Under the pieces are notes generated by a model. The model ran no database searches, had not been told where the DNA came from, and worked only from the letters and a program-made list of their open reading frames with translations. A DNA stretch of 64,000 nucleotides, taken from the NCBI RefSeq assembly GCF_004369205.1, contig NZ_QFGA01000002.1, forward strand, positions 62,001 through 126,000, written 5' to 3'. Source of the stretch: Pelotomaculum schinkii (GTDB lineage: Bacteria; Bacillota; Desulfotomaculia; Desulfotomaculales; Pelotomaculaceae). Below are positions 36,764-45,685 of the stretch, piece after piece (position 1 is the first letter of the stretch; every line of letters begins with the position of its first letter). Both the position numbers and the translations under genes were made by a program.

Positions 36764-37981
36764 TTAAACTCGCCCGGCAAGGTTGAACCTTTGATGCAGG
36801 GCGCGGACGGCCTGTTCGGCTTGTCCAGCCTTGATGATGCAGGATACCTTTATTTCCGAAGTGCTGATCATCTCCAAATTTATACCCTCCTGGTAAAGCG
36901 CCTCGAACATCTCGGCGGCAACACCCGGGTTGCTGACCATCCCCGCGCCGACAATAGACACCTTGGCCACCCCGTCATCACTGGTAAAACCTTCCGAACC
37001 CACTTCAGGCTGCAGCCTTTCCACAACTTCCAACGCTTTTTTCAAATCGCCCTGCGGGCAGGTAAAGGCTATATCGTTCCTGTCATCACGCATGGCGCTC
37101 TGGATGATCATATCAACATTAATTTTTTCATCAGCCAGGGCCTTGAACAGGATATAGGCGATGCCAGGCCGGTCAAAGACGTCAAAAAGTCCAATTTTAG
37201 CAACATTGTAGTCACATGCGACACCGGTTACCACATGTTTTCTTTCCATATCATCTACCTCCTTAACCAACGTACCTGGATTATTGTTGAAACTGGAACG
37301 CACGTGCAACGGCAAACCGAACTGCATAGCCAGTTCTACCGCGCGGGGATGCAGGACGGCCGCTCCCAGGTTGGCCAACTCCAGCATTTCATCATAGCAA
37401 ACCAGGTCGAGCTTTTTGGCTTCAGGAACAACGCGTGGATCAGTGGTATATACCCCGTCGACGTCGGTAAATATTTCACAAACATCAGCCTTTAAAGCTG
37501 CCGCCAGAGCAACCGCGGTGGTATCCGACCCGCCCCGCCCGAGGGTTGTTATATCATTATGCTGGTCAATTCCTTGAAAGCCGGCCACTACCACAATATT
37601 GCCCTGTTTGAGCTCTTTCTGCAGGCGGTCGGTATTGATCTTCAGTATTTTAGCCTTGGTGTGAGCATCATCGGTTAAAATTCCCACCTGACCTCCGGTC
37701 AGTGATATGGCAGGACTCCCCATATCTTGAATGGCCATCGCCAGCAGAGCTATGGAAATCTGCTCGCCGGTCGACAGAAGCATATCCATCTCCCTATCCG
37801 GGGGACTGCCGGTAATACCACCGACCAATTCGATTAAATCATCGGTTGTATCTCCCATGGCTGATACAACAACCACCACACTGTGGCCTTTATCCCTCTC
37901 CTGTATTACCCGGCCGGCCACCCGGCGGATCCGCTCAGCGTTGGCTACTGAACTCCCGCCATATTTCTGAACTACCAGCAT
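36764..37981 (-). CDS. lysC: Aspartate kinase
   Basis: A 405-residue kinase catalysing the first step of the aspartate family pathway. The N-terminal VVQKYGGSSVAN, TGGQVGILTDD, GRGGSDTTAVALAAALKAD and TDVDGVYTTDPR form the kinase domain. The C-terminal third has two ACT domains (FDVFDRPGIAYILF, VSIVGAGMVSNPGVAAEMF) for feedback inhibition by lysine and/or threonine. I start at ATG 37981 after AGGAAGG. Last gene of hom-thrB-lysC. Confidence 0.95.
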   Translation of the reverse strand: MLVVQKYGGSSVANAERIRRVAGRVIQERDKGHSVVVVVSAMGDTTDDLIELVGGITGSPPDREMDMLLSTGEQISIALLAMAIQDMGSPAISLTGGQVGILTDDAHTKAKILKINTDRLQKELKQGNIVVVAGFQGIDQHNDITTLGRGGSDTTAVALAAALKADVCEIFTDVDGVYTTDPRVVPEAKKLDLVCYDEMLELANLGAAVLHPRAVELAMQFGLPLHVRSSFNNNPGTLVKEVDDMERKHVVTGVACDYNVAKIGLFDVFDRPGIAYILFKALADEKINVDMIIQSAMRDDRNDIAFTCPQGDLKKALEVVERLQPEVGSEGFTSDDGVAKVSIVGAGMVSNPGVAAEMFEALYQEGINLEMISTSEIKVSCIIKAGQAEQAVRALHQRFNLAGRV

Positions 37982-38049
37982 GAAAAACCGCCTTCCTATG
38001 CCAGACAACTGCTGTCGACATCAAAGTATTGATTAAAGTTCGCAACGCC

Positions 38050-38952
38050 CTACTTTATCTCCAAAGCCCTGGCTCCAACGGGGCTGGGTTTCAAAACCAG
38101 TACGCGGCACTTGACGCCGTTTTGGCGAAAAGTTTCGCCCATGACCCTGGCAATCAACTCCAGGTTGGAGTCGGCAAAGGCAATCACTGTGGGACCTGCT
38201 CCGCTCAAGGTAACCCCTCTGGCTCCGGCCAGTTTTGCCGCAGCCAAAACTTTCTTGAAGCCTGGGATCATTGAGGAGCGCATCGACTGGTGGAGACGGT
38301 CTTCCATAGCCGCTCCCAAGAGGCTTAAGTCACCCTGCTGCAGCGCCGCCACCAACAGAGCCGCGCGCCCGACATTAAAGGCTGCGTCCTGAAAGGGCAC
38401 CTGAGAAGGGAGCATTTCCCTGGAAACTTTCGTGACCATGGGAAAATCGGGAATTGCCACGACCCCTTTTAAGCCGTGCGGCGGCTTTATTTTTAGGCAT
38501 TTTACTTCTCCATCGGCCTGGACCGAGACCACAATGCCCCCGAGTACCGCCGGAGCCACATTATCCGGGTGTCCCTCCAGCGAACTGGCCAGGCTAATGA
38601 TATCTTTTATCGATAGTTTTCCTCCTGAGAGAAGGTTGGCGGCAATCACTCCCCCAACGATAGCTGAGGTACTGCTGCCTAACCCCCTGGCAACCGGGAT
38701 TTGGTTGGCCAGGCGCAACTTTAAGCCAGACGGGGAGTAACCCACCTGTCGAAAAACCTTTTGGGCAGCCTGGTAAACCATATTGTGCTCGTCCTTGGGG
38801 ATTTCGTTAGACCCTTCACCAGACACCTCAATAACCGTTCCCATGGGAATCGGGATTATTTCAACCACGTTATAAAGCTCCAGCGCCATACCCAGACAGT
38901 CGAAGCCCGGACCAAGGTTAGCCGTGGTGGCCGGCACCTGTACACGAATCAT
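38050..38952 (-). CDS. thrB: Homoserine kinase
   Basis: A 300-residue GHMP kinase phosphorylating homoserine. VPATTANLGPGFDCLGMALELYN is the substrate region (first 25 residues), PVARGLGSSTSAIVGG the ATP loop, and GARGVTLSGAGPTVIAF the C-terminal glycine motif. It sits 56 bases after hom and 68 bases before lysC. GAGGAGGG lies upstream of ATG 38952. Confidence 0.95.
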   Translation of the reverse strand: MIRVQVPATTANLGPGFDCLGMALELYNVVEIIPIPMGTVIEVSGEGSNEIPKDEHNMVYQAAQKVFRQVGYSPSGLKLRLANQIPVARGLGSSTSAIVGGVIAANLLSGGKLSIKDIISLASSLEGHPDNVAPAVLGGIVVSVQADGEVKCLKIKPPHGLKGVVAIPDFPMVTKVSREMLPSQVPFQDAAFNVGRAALLVAALQQGDLSLLGAAMEDRLHQSMRSSMIPGFKKVLAAAKLAGARGVTLSGAGPTVIAFADSNLELIARVMGETFRQNGVKCRVLVLKPSPVGARALEIK

Positions 38953-39008
38953 CAGGTTGCAGCCCTCCTCTGTAAGAGGAATAAAAAAAGCTCATAAATA
39001 TGTCTTTG

Positions 39009-40298
39009 CTATTCCTCTACCCTGATTACGTTTGCTATTTCGTTAACCGTAGACAACTCTTTGATAATTTTAAGGGCGTCCTGCAGGTTCTGCTCTAATA
39101 CCCTGTGGGTAACCAGGACTATTTCAGCAGCCTGCCCGGTGGTATGTTTTTGAATAACTGAAGCCAGGCTCACGTCGTTATTACCCAGGACAAAGGCGAT
39201 ACTGGCCAGCACCCCCGGACGGTCGTCTACATTGAGACGGATATAATACTTGGTTGAGGTCAACCCCATAGATTTAACCGGCTTTTCATCAAAACAGGTG
39301 CAGTTGTACAAACCCGGCACATGTTTCAGTTTACTGCGGGCAGCGCTCATGATATCGGCGACAACAGCGCTGGCGGTGGGAAGTTCACCGGCCCCCCGGC
39401 CAAAAAACATCACGTCGCCAACGGCGTCCCCGCTGACAAAAACAGCGTTATAGACATCATCAACTGGAGCAAGCGGGTGCGTTTTGGGCAGCATCGCCGG
39501 GTGCACATGTACCTCAACTCCTGCTTCACTTTCCTTGGCAATACCTAAAAGCTTCACCACATAGTTCAAATCAGCCGCATAGCTAATATCTTCGGCGGTT
39601 ATCCGGGTAATTCCTTCAACATAAACCTGGTTTAAGGAAACCCTGGTGTTGAAGGCAATGGAAGCTAGAATCGCCAGCTTGCGCGCCGCGTCATAACCCT
39701 CGACATCAGAGCTGGGGTCAGCTTCGGCATAACCTAAGGCCTGCGCTTCAGCAAGCGCCGTCTGGAAATCAAGGCCCTCCTTGCTCATCCTGGTCAACAT
39801 ATAGTTGGTGGTGCCATTTATGATGCCGATAACCTGTTGAATCCGGTTGGCTGCCAGGCATTCCTTAAGCGGCCTGATTATAGGTATTCCGCCGGCCACG
39901 CTGGCTTCAAACAAGAGGTCGCTGTTGTTCGCCTCGGCTGCCTCAAACAGTTCTTTGCCGTGCTCAGCAACCATATCCTTGTTGGCTGTGACCAGACTCT
40001 TTCCATTTTTCAAAGCTTTTAGGGCATATGGCAGGGCAGGTTTTATCCCTCCCATAACCTCTACAACAATGTCAATGTCAGGGTTGTTGATGACTTCGTC
40101 GACATCTGCCGTTAGAACTCCTTCTTCCAATTGAACACCCCTGTTTTTGGCGGTGTCACGAACCAGTATCTTTTTAATTTCGACAGGCACGCCTACTTTT
40201 TGCTCGATGCCGGACCGGTTTTCGGTGAGGATGCGGTATACTCCCCGGCCCACAGTACCCATACCCAAAAGCCCTACACCAATCACATTCTTGGACAA
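39009..40298 (-). CDS. hom: Homoserine dehydrogenase
   Basis: A 429-residue enzyme reducing aspartate semialdehyde to homoserine. GLLGMGTVGRGVYRIL binds NAD(P); VTANKDMVAEHG, FEASVAGGIPIIRPL and the long GTTNYMLTRM block form the catalytic domain; the C-terminus (YIRLNVDDRPGVLASIAFVL) is an ACT domain for threonine feedback. I choose TTG 40298, with GGGGGAGAG upstream and translation LSKNVIGVGLLG; further upstream codons resemble nothing. Confidence 0.93.
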   Translation of the reverse strand: MSKNVIGVGLLGMGTVGRGVYRILTENRSGIEQKVGVPVEIKKILVRDTAKNRGVQLEEGVLTADVDEVINNPDIDIVVEVMGGIKPALPYALKALKNGKSLVTANKDMVAEHGKELFEAAEANNSDLLFEASVAGGIPIIRPLKECLAANRIQQVIGIINGTTNYMLTRMSKEGLDFQTALAEAQALGYAEADPSSDVEGYDAARKLAILASIAFNTRVSLNQVYVEGITRITAEDISYAADLNYVVKLLGIAKESEAGVEVHVHPAMLPKTHPLAPVDDVYNAVFVSGDAVGDVMFFGRGAGELPTASAVVADIMSAARSKLKHVPGLYNCTCFDEKPVKSMGLTSTKYYIRLNVDDRPGVLASIAFVLGNNDVSLASVIQKHTTGQAAEIVLVTHRVLEQNLQDALKIIKELSTVNEIANVIRVEE

Positions 40299-40694
40299 CT
40301 GGCTCTCCCCCTTTATCCTGGAACTAAAAATATATAAAAAACAGCAAAGTCGGCTTGCCAACCACCTGTTATGGGTTGTTATTTATGCCGCATGACACCC
40401 TATTACCTGCTCTCCCGTCCAACGGTCTGTAGGAGCTGGCAACACTTGTCTAAACCGTACATGGGTATGGCGACATTATAGCACCAGGCGCGGCGGCAGG
40501 CAACACCAAGGAACCACGGTTCAGATAATATTCTCCACTGCGCTTATTTAACGGTATTATAGCTAATTGCGAAGACAATAAATACATGATCCGAGCTATT
40601 AATGCAAAAAATAACTTTGTTCACGGTAACAACACCCTCCTTGCAGCAAAGTCTCTGTGAACAGTTAATACCCGGCCCGCAGAGGTGCGAACAA
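40299..40694. other. Divergent promoter region between hom and the membrane operon
   Basis: About 400 bases. It holds a probable hom promoter (40475-40503) and a leader of about 170 bases before hom. I looked for T-box, threonine-attenuator or SAM-riboswitch landmarks in the leader and saw none. Confidence 0.45.
40475..40503 (-). promoter_or_regulatory. Probable sigma-A promoter of hom-thrB-lysC
   Basis: On the minus strand TTGCCT (40498-40503), a 17-base spacer and a perfect TATAAT (40475-40480). Confidence 0.55.
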
Positions 40695-41468
40695 ATGAAC
40701 AGCTGCTATTTATATGGAGAAAACCGCTATAAGAGATCCCATATTACACCATACGCCATCAACCTGGTACAGCGCAGAAACCCCTGGGTGGTCACATGGT
40801 GGTCGGCGGCTTTTCCCGGACTGGGGCATATGCTCTTGGGGAAACCCGTCAAAGGCCTTATTTTTTTGTTATGGGAGGTTTTGGCCAATATGAAATCCAG
40901 TCTCAACACAGCAATTTTTTATTCCTTCACAGGCAATTTTGACCTGGCCAGGGAGGTCGCAGACATTAGTTGGCTGACAATTTATGCGGTCGTTTATATA
41001 TTTATTATTTGGGACAGCTACCACCTCACGGAAAAATTAAATAAAGTTTCAAAAATGGCCGAAAGAAAAAGGCCTTCTCTTCAGTTTATGAAAATAAATT
41101 CCAACGGGCATAACTTTTTAAAACTGTCCAATCCCCGGCTTACCGCAATTTGGTCCGCTTTCATGCCGGGGTTGGGGCACCTTCACCTGCAGCGAACGAT
41201 CACTGGTTTAACGATTCTAGTTTTATGGATCTCCATTGCCGGGTTATCCCATATGTATAACGCCATCCAACTTACCTGTACAGGTTCTTGCAGCGAGGCT
41301 TTGGATATCCTCAATCTCCAATGGCTCCTTTTTTTGCCTTCAATTTTTGTCTTCGCCATTTACGGTTCTTACGTTGACGCGGTTGAGATTAATAAGTTAT
41401 ACCAGGCCGAACAGAGGTCTTACCTGGCGGAGAATTACCAGAACCCGGCCTTCGACATGCCTGTCTAG
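40695..41468 (+). CDS. Membrane protein with duplicated TM2-like module
   Basis: A 257-residue polytopic protein with an internal duplication: NPWVVTWWSAAFPGLGHMLL with GKPVKGLIFLLW in the first half and NPRLTAIWSAFMPGLGHLHL with TITGLTILVLW in the second. The PGLGH-(x)-G-L-W pattern recalls TM2-domain proteins. Function unknown. ATG 40695 follows GAGGTG; an upstream TTG-type extension has no support. First gene of a plus-strand operon of four membrane proteins. Confidence 0.7.
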   Translation: MNSCYLYGENRYKRSHITPYAINLVQRRNPWVVTWWSAAFPGLGHMLLGKPVKGLIFLLWEVLANMKSSLNTAIFYSFTGNFDLAREVADISWLTIYAVVYIFIIWDSYHLTEKLNKVSKMAERKRPSLQFMKINSNGHNFLKLSNPRLTAIWSAFMPGLGHLHLQRTITGLTILVLWISIAGLSHMYNAIQLTCTGSCSEALDILNLQWLLFLPSIFVFAIYGSYVDAVEINKLYQAEQRSYLAENYQNPAFDMPV

Positions 41469-41489
41469 TAAATAAATCAGGGTGGTTAG

Positions 41490-41921
41490 ATGTACCTCGT
41501 AGCAGCTTTTGAACATTCCTTATTCCTGGAACAGGCGATTTCCGACCTCCTGCATAACGGCTTGGCCAGGGAAAATATCCTTGCCGTCCCGCTTGAACAT
41601 CAGAACGCGGGCAGCGACGGCAACAGTCTTATTGATGGCGCAGCCATGGCCGGGACAGCCCTGATGGTCCTTGGCGTCATATACGGTTTTGTTTTGAGGT
41701 GGGGTCCGGTTATCTGGGGTTTAATCGGCCTGCTGGCGGGGGTAGCGGCGGGAGCGCTCCTGGCCCTCGCAAGAAGCAGGATACCGCATAGGAGTAAAAA
41801 GCCCAATAGTATGACGGCAGAAGTGGTTCTAATTATCCACTGCCGCGACAATAACGTTAAGGAGTCCGAACAAATCTTGTGGAACAACCAGGCGTTAGGG
41901 GTAGGCAGGTTGGACAGGTGA
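41490..41921 (+). CDS. Small membrane protein with glycine-zipper helices
   Basis: A 143-residue protein. A soluble N-terminal stretch (MYLVAAFEHSLFLEQAISDL...) is followed by two glycine-rich helices (GAAMAGTALMVLGVIYGFVL and IWGLIGLLAGVAAGALLALA) and a soluble tail. The family was not recognised; the layout recalls small regulators of membrane enzymes. AGGGTGG precedes the ATG, 21 bases after the previous stop, so it is very likely co-translated. Confidence 0.65.
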   Translation: MYLVAAFEHSLFLEQAISDLLHNGLARENILAVPLEHQNAGSDGNSLIDGAAMAGTALMVLGVIYGFVLRWGPVIWGLIGLLAGVAAGALLALARSRIPHRSKKPNSMTAEVVLIIHCRDNNVKESEQILWNNQALGVGRLDR

Positions 41922-41997
41922 AACATGTTGGCAGAAACTGCTCCGAAAACAATAATGCCTGAACCATACGGTAGTTAAGGAGAGTAGAGACAAAACA

Positions 41998-42585
41998 ATG
42001 AATGCAGTACCATCTTTTGAAGAGGTTATCGAGCTGCAGAATAAAGCCATAGAAATGCAGTACCAACACTGGCTCCACAAAGAGTTGGGCACATTTCAAT
42101 TCTGGATACTCATTTTTGTCCTGGTGGTCCCCTGGCTGCTTTGGTGGAAATATGCAGATAAAAAACGTCTGGTTGAAATATTGCTGTACGGGTTCATGGC
42201 GCTAACTGTGGCAACCGTTCTGGACGAAGTAGGCTGCCAGCTAAACCTCTGGGAATACTATTACGATATCGAACCTTATTTCCCGCGCTTGATACCGTTA
42301 AACGACACGGCGCTGCCTGTTCCTTTTATGCTGATTTACCAGGTGTTCCCGACCTGGAAAAAATTCATCATCGCGCATACCGTGCTGGCGGCGGTTTTTG
42401 CTTTTATAGGTGAACCTTTTCTCATATGGTTGGGAATATATAAGATATTCCAATGGAAACATATCTACTCTTTTCCTTTATATATTATCATACCTGTTTT
42501 TTTAAGGTGGCTGTTATTAATTATTGTAGGAAAACAACACCAGGCCAAGACCAAAGATGAACCATCCCGGGACGGGGCAGTCTAA
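41998..42585 (+). CDS. CBO0543-family membrane protein 1
   Basis: A 195-residue protein with about five helices (FQFWILIFVLVVPWLLWW, LLYGFMALTVATVLDE, and three more) and conserved polar spots such as DEVGCQLNLWEYYYDIEPYF and PVPFMLIYQVFPTWKKF. This is the CBO0543 pattern, a Firmicute membrane family without known function, frequent in spore-formers. The neighbouring gene at 42692 encodes a second family member. Confidence 0.75.
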   Translation: MNAVPSFEEVIELQNKAIEMQYQHWLHKELGTFQFWILIFVLVVPWLLWWKYADKKRLVEILLYGFMALTVATVLDEVGCQLNLWEYYYDIEPYFPRLIPLNDTALPVPFMLIYQVFPTWKKFIIAHTVLAAVFAFIGEPFLIWLGIYKIFQWKHIYSFPLYIIIPVFLRWLLLIIVGKQHQAKTKDEPSRDGAV

Positions 42586-42691
42586 TTATGATTCTGCTCG
42601 ACTTGGGTTAGTAGCGGGTTGTCTGCATCTTGGGCGAACGAACCGGCCCCGTATTAACTACTGAAAAGTTGATTGTCTCAAGGAGGGGAAT

Positions 42692-43183
42692 ATGGTTATC
42701 AGCACGGAATTCATCATAAGCGTTATATCGGCTCTAATTGGTTTGCTGCTGCTGGTTTTCGCCGTAGACTGGCGCTATTTCAGGGACTGGGTGGTGGTAT
42801 TCCTTTACAAAAGCGTTCTTGACGGTCTCTGGGGGGCTGCAGTGGTAAACCTGCACCTCTTGGAATACCCTTTCCGGCAGTTGCCTCTTTTATATAAGGT
42901 GAGCCTTTTGTTTGATTTCTGGGTTTTCCCAATTCTTTGCATATTATACAACCAGGTTACCAGGGAGCGTGGCTTCCGTCATATCCTTGTTTACGCCATA
43001 CTCTTCAGCGTAGGCATAACCGTGATAGAATATCCCCTGGAACTCTACACGGAATTAATCAAGTACCATAAGTGGAGCTGGTATATTACCTTCATCACCT
43101 TAACCGTAACATTCCTGTCTTCCAGGGCTTTTATAGCTTTTTACCGCTGGGGTTGTGAGTATTTTGGAAGCAAAAGGTTTTAA
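42692..43183 (+). CDS. CBO0543-family membrane protein 2
   Basis: A 163-residue five-helix protein related to the preceding one: DWRYFRDWVVVFLYKSVLDGLWG, VVNLHLLEYPFRQLP, SLLFDFWVFPILCILYNQV, VIEYPLELYTELIKYHKWSW. AGGAGGGG precedes ATG 42692. It closes the four-gene operon and faces spoIVA, with one shared terminator between the two stop codons. Confidence 0.78.
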   Translation: MVISTEFIISVISALIGLLLLVFAVDWRYFRDWVVVFLYKSVLDGLWGAAVVNLHLLEYPFRQLPLLYKVSLLFDFWVFPILCILYNQVTRERGFRHILVYAILFSVGITVIEYPLELYTELIKYHKWSWYITFITLTVTFLSSRAFIAFYRWGCEYFGSKRF

Positions 43184-43211
43184 AAAAACCGGTCGTGCGA
43201 CCGGTTTTTTT
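43182..43211. terminator. Shared bidirectional terminator
   Basis: AAAAAAACCGGTCG/CGACCGGTTTTTTT, 14-bp perfect stem with a 2-base centre, fills the gap between the converging stops at 43183 and 43211 and even overlaps both stop codons. A and T runs make it work in both directions. Confidence 0.85.
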
Positions 43212-44689
43212 TATATTATGATGCAGATGAGGCCACCCGAGCCTTCGTTGACAATCCGCTGTAGCGTCTCCTGTAGTTTGAGCTGGGCGTTTTCCGGCAT
43301 GCGGTGGAGTTTATTCTGGATACCCTCACGAACCAGGTCGTGAACTGATTTGCCAAAGATCTCCGAGTTCCATATCTTCTGCGGATTGTCTTCGAATTCC
43401 TTGAGCATGTATTGGACCAGTTCTTCGCACTGGCTCTCGGTCCCTATGAGCGGGGTTAATTCGGTGGTGATATCGGCCTTAATCAAGTGGAGGGACGGAG
43501 CGGTTGCCTTCAATTTCACTCCGAAGCGGCTTCCCTGGCGAATTAGTTCCGGCTCTTCCAGGACCAGTTCGTCAACGGACGGAATTACAACCCCGTAGCC
43601 GATCTCCCTGACCTCGTCCAGGGCCTGGGACACTTTATCAAACTCCCGCTTGGCCACGCTGAGTTCTTTAACCAGCCGGAAAAGCTCCCTTTCACCCTCG
43701 ATAACAAAGCCGGATTCCTCACTCAACACCTTGTAGAACAGGGAGGGATCGGAAGTGATACTGATGGAGGCCGAGCCCGAGCCCATATCCATGCTGCGCA
43801 GGCTGACCTGGTCCACAAAGTCGTAATCACCCAGAGACTCCACGGCTATGTTTACATCTCTGAGACGGCGGACATTTTTAACAGTCTCACGAACTGACTC
43901 CTCAAACTTTTGGCGCAGCCAGTGCCTGATCTCCAGTTCCTCCACCCAGGGCGGCAGGCTGATATTTACCTCATTGACCGGAAACTCATAAAGCAGTTTT
44001 TCCAGTATATTTAAGATGTCGGCCTGAGTCATCTGGACACAGTCGACCGGAATAACTGGAACATCATATTTTTCGCTTAGTTCCGCAGCAAGCTGCAGGA
44101 CTTCCTCGCTGGATGAGTTGGTGCTGTTGAGGAGGACCAGGAAAGGACGGTTAATGTCCTTCATCTCCTCGATAACCCGTTCCTCGGCCTCAACATAATT
44201 TTCCCTGGGGATCTCCGTAATCGAGCCATCGGTGGTCATAACCAACCCCATGGTCGAATGTTCGGATATTACCTTTCTGGTTCCCACCTCTGCCGCATCC
44301 TGGAAGGGAATTGGTTCCTCGAACCAGGGAGTGGAAACCATCCTGGGACCGTCTTCCTCCTCATAGCCAAGGGCTCCCTCAACCCGGTAGCCAACACAAT
44401 CAACCATACGCATCTTAACAGTCAAGTTAGGGGTTATCTGAATTTCCACGGATTCATTCGGCACAAACTTCGGTTCCGTGGTCATTACCGTCCGTCCGGC
44501 TGCGCCCTGGGGCAATTCGTCCTTGGCCCGCTCCCGATCATGCACATCTTTCATATTCGGGAGCACCATTTGTTCCATAAAACGTTTGATAAACGTTGAT
44601 TTCCCGGTGCGAACGCCGCCGACCACGCCGAGATATAAGTCCCCCCCGGTGCGTTCCGCAATATCGCGGAAAATATCGGTTCTTTCCAA
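43211..44689 (-). CDS. spoIVA: Stage IV sporulation protein A, spore-coat ATPase
   Basis: A 492-residue protein, the same length as in Bacillus. SpoIVA hydrolyses ATP and polymerises on the forespore membrane as base layer of the coat. The TRAFAC-like N-terminus begins ERTDIFRDIAERTGGDLYLG with Walker A GGVRTGKST; GAAGRTVMTTEPKFVP and MVDCVGYRVEGALGY are further nucleotide motifs, and the C-terminal GIQNKLHRMPENAQ tail ends the family core. TTG 44689 follows GGGAGGGAG; the upstream frame adds unrelated residues. Confidence 0.96.
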   Translation of the reverse strand: MERTDIFRDIAERTGGDLYLGVVGGVRTGKSTFIKRFMEQMVLPNMKDVHDRERAKDELPQGAAGRTVMTTEPKFVPNESVEIQITPNLTVKMRMVDCVGYRVEGALGYEEEDGPRMVSTPWFEEPIPFQDAAEVGTRKVISEHSTMGLVMTTDGSITEIPRENYVEAEERVIEEMKDINRPFLVLLNSTNSSSEEVLQLAAELSEKYDVPVIPVDCVQMTQADILNILEKLLYEFPVNEVNISLPPWVEELEIRHWLRQKFEESVRETVKNVRRLRDVNIAVESLGDYDFVDQVSLRSMDMGSGSASISITSDPSLFYKVLSEESGFVIEGERELFRLVKELSVAKREFDKVSQALDEVREIGYGVVIPSVDELVLEEPELIRQGSRFGVKLKATAPSLHLIKADITTELTPLIGTESQCEELVQYMLKEFEDNPQKIWNSEIFGKSVHDLVREGIQNKLHRMPENAQLKLQETLQRIVNEGSGGLICIII

Positions 44690-44994
44690 TGAACACACTC
44701 CCTCCCTTAAAGAATTATAAAAACTATATATAAAAAAAGGTTGCATCCCTCCCCCGCTCAGGCGAAAAAAAGATTATGTTATTAATCTGCCGTGAACCCT
44801 AGTCCACGTCTATTTTTTTCCAGTTGCATATAATAACAATATATATATATGAGCCTGTTGGACGAATATGACCTGGAAATATAAAAACCGGTAAAAAAAT
44901 ATCCATTATTTCCCTGCCGAAAATAAAAAGAAAAGCCGCCCTTCATTGGCAGCTTCAGCATTATTAATTCATATTATCAATTTAAGTGTATCAC
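44690..44994. other. spoIVA upstream region
   Basis: About 300 AT-rich bases with a candidate sigma-E promoter at 44844-44871 and then the start of the dispersed repeat. No ORF is supported. Confidence 0.5.
44844..44871 (-). promoter_or_regulatory. Candidate sigma-E promoter of spoIVA
   Basis: On the minus strand TCATATT, 13 bases, CATATATA. This is near the sigma-E pattern (ATATT ... CATACAnT), and spoIVA is sigma-E-controlled in Bacillus. The leader would be about 150 bases. Confidence 0.4.
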
Positions 44995-45340
44995 AAGGTC
45001 ACTGTTAACTGGTTTTCGAAAAGCCTCTGGGGTAGTGGGCTTGGGGTTATTCTCCGCTCTCTTCGCAATTCTCCATTTGTGCAACAAGAACATCATACCG
45101 ACCGCATCTACAAACAGCCACCCGGTAGCTACGCGCTATTTAAGCTTTGACTTTCTGCAACGCACGCGCTAAGGAACGCACCCAGGTGCTCCGTTCGCTC
45201 CGGATAACCCCAAGCCCGCAAGTCAAGCCTTTTCGGGCAATATTCTTGAGACAGATGATGTAGAATGACGAGACATATGTCTCCAGTGTGCGTTTCATTG
45301 GTATTATGTAATTGAAATATTATGGCTGGTTCATTCGCAC
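44995..45340 (-). repeat. Dispersed ~350-bp repeat, copy 2 (inverted)
   Basis: Second copy of the repeat at 1085-1432, in opposite orientation. The inverted-repeat arms are at 45037-45049 and 45205-45217. Compared with copy 1 it has an extra segment of about 17 bases near 45185-45202. The matching edges are AAGGTCACTGTTAAC (left here) and GGTTCATTCGCAC (right). It lies between spoIVA and the glutaredoxin-like gene. Confidence 0.8.
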
Positions 45341-45397
45341 TGACTGACCCCATAGGAATGCGGCCACATACCCACGACCCACGTCCCACGTCCCATT

Positions 45398-45622
45398 TCA
45401 CACCCGGCAGGTCCCACCGAAACCGATCTTTATGCAGCCCTGCTCGACGATTACCGGGACCAAACGGGCTCCTCCCGTTAGTTCAAGCATCCTTTGCAAA
45501 GCTTCCTGCTCTTTTACAACATTATGGTACTCGTAAGGCCTCTTACGCCTGGCCAGATCCTCCTTTGCGGCTACCGTATAGGAACAACCGTCTATACCAA
45601 ATAAGATAATCCTATTCAACAT
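45398..45622 (-). CDS. Glutaredoxin-like UXX-star-family protein
   Basis: A 74-residue thioredoxin-fold protein. IILFGIDGCSYTVAAKEDL holds a CxxT site (Cys then SYT) where glutaredoxins have CPYC; then YEYHNVVKEQEALQRML and the cis-Pro loop ARLVPVIVEQG, ending IGFGGTC. It fits the UXX-star family, in which relatives may carry selenocysteine at the Cys. A one-Cys redox carrier is likely. ATG 45622 follows GGGGTGA. The stop lies 58 bases from the repeat copy. Confidence 0.75.
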   Translation of the reverse strand: MLNRIILFGIDGCSYTVAAKEDLARRKRPYEYHNVVKEQEALQRMLELTGGARLVPVIVEQGCIKIGFGGTCRV

Positions 45623-45685
45623 TTCGATCACCCCGTTATATTATCTACCAAACTATGTTTAGTTATAGCGGATGATCTTGTGGAA

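Noticed and set aside
40299-40480. T-box or riboswitch in the hom leader
   Set aside because: No GGGUGGnACCRCG box, no SAM or lysine riboswitch core was visible.
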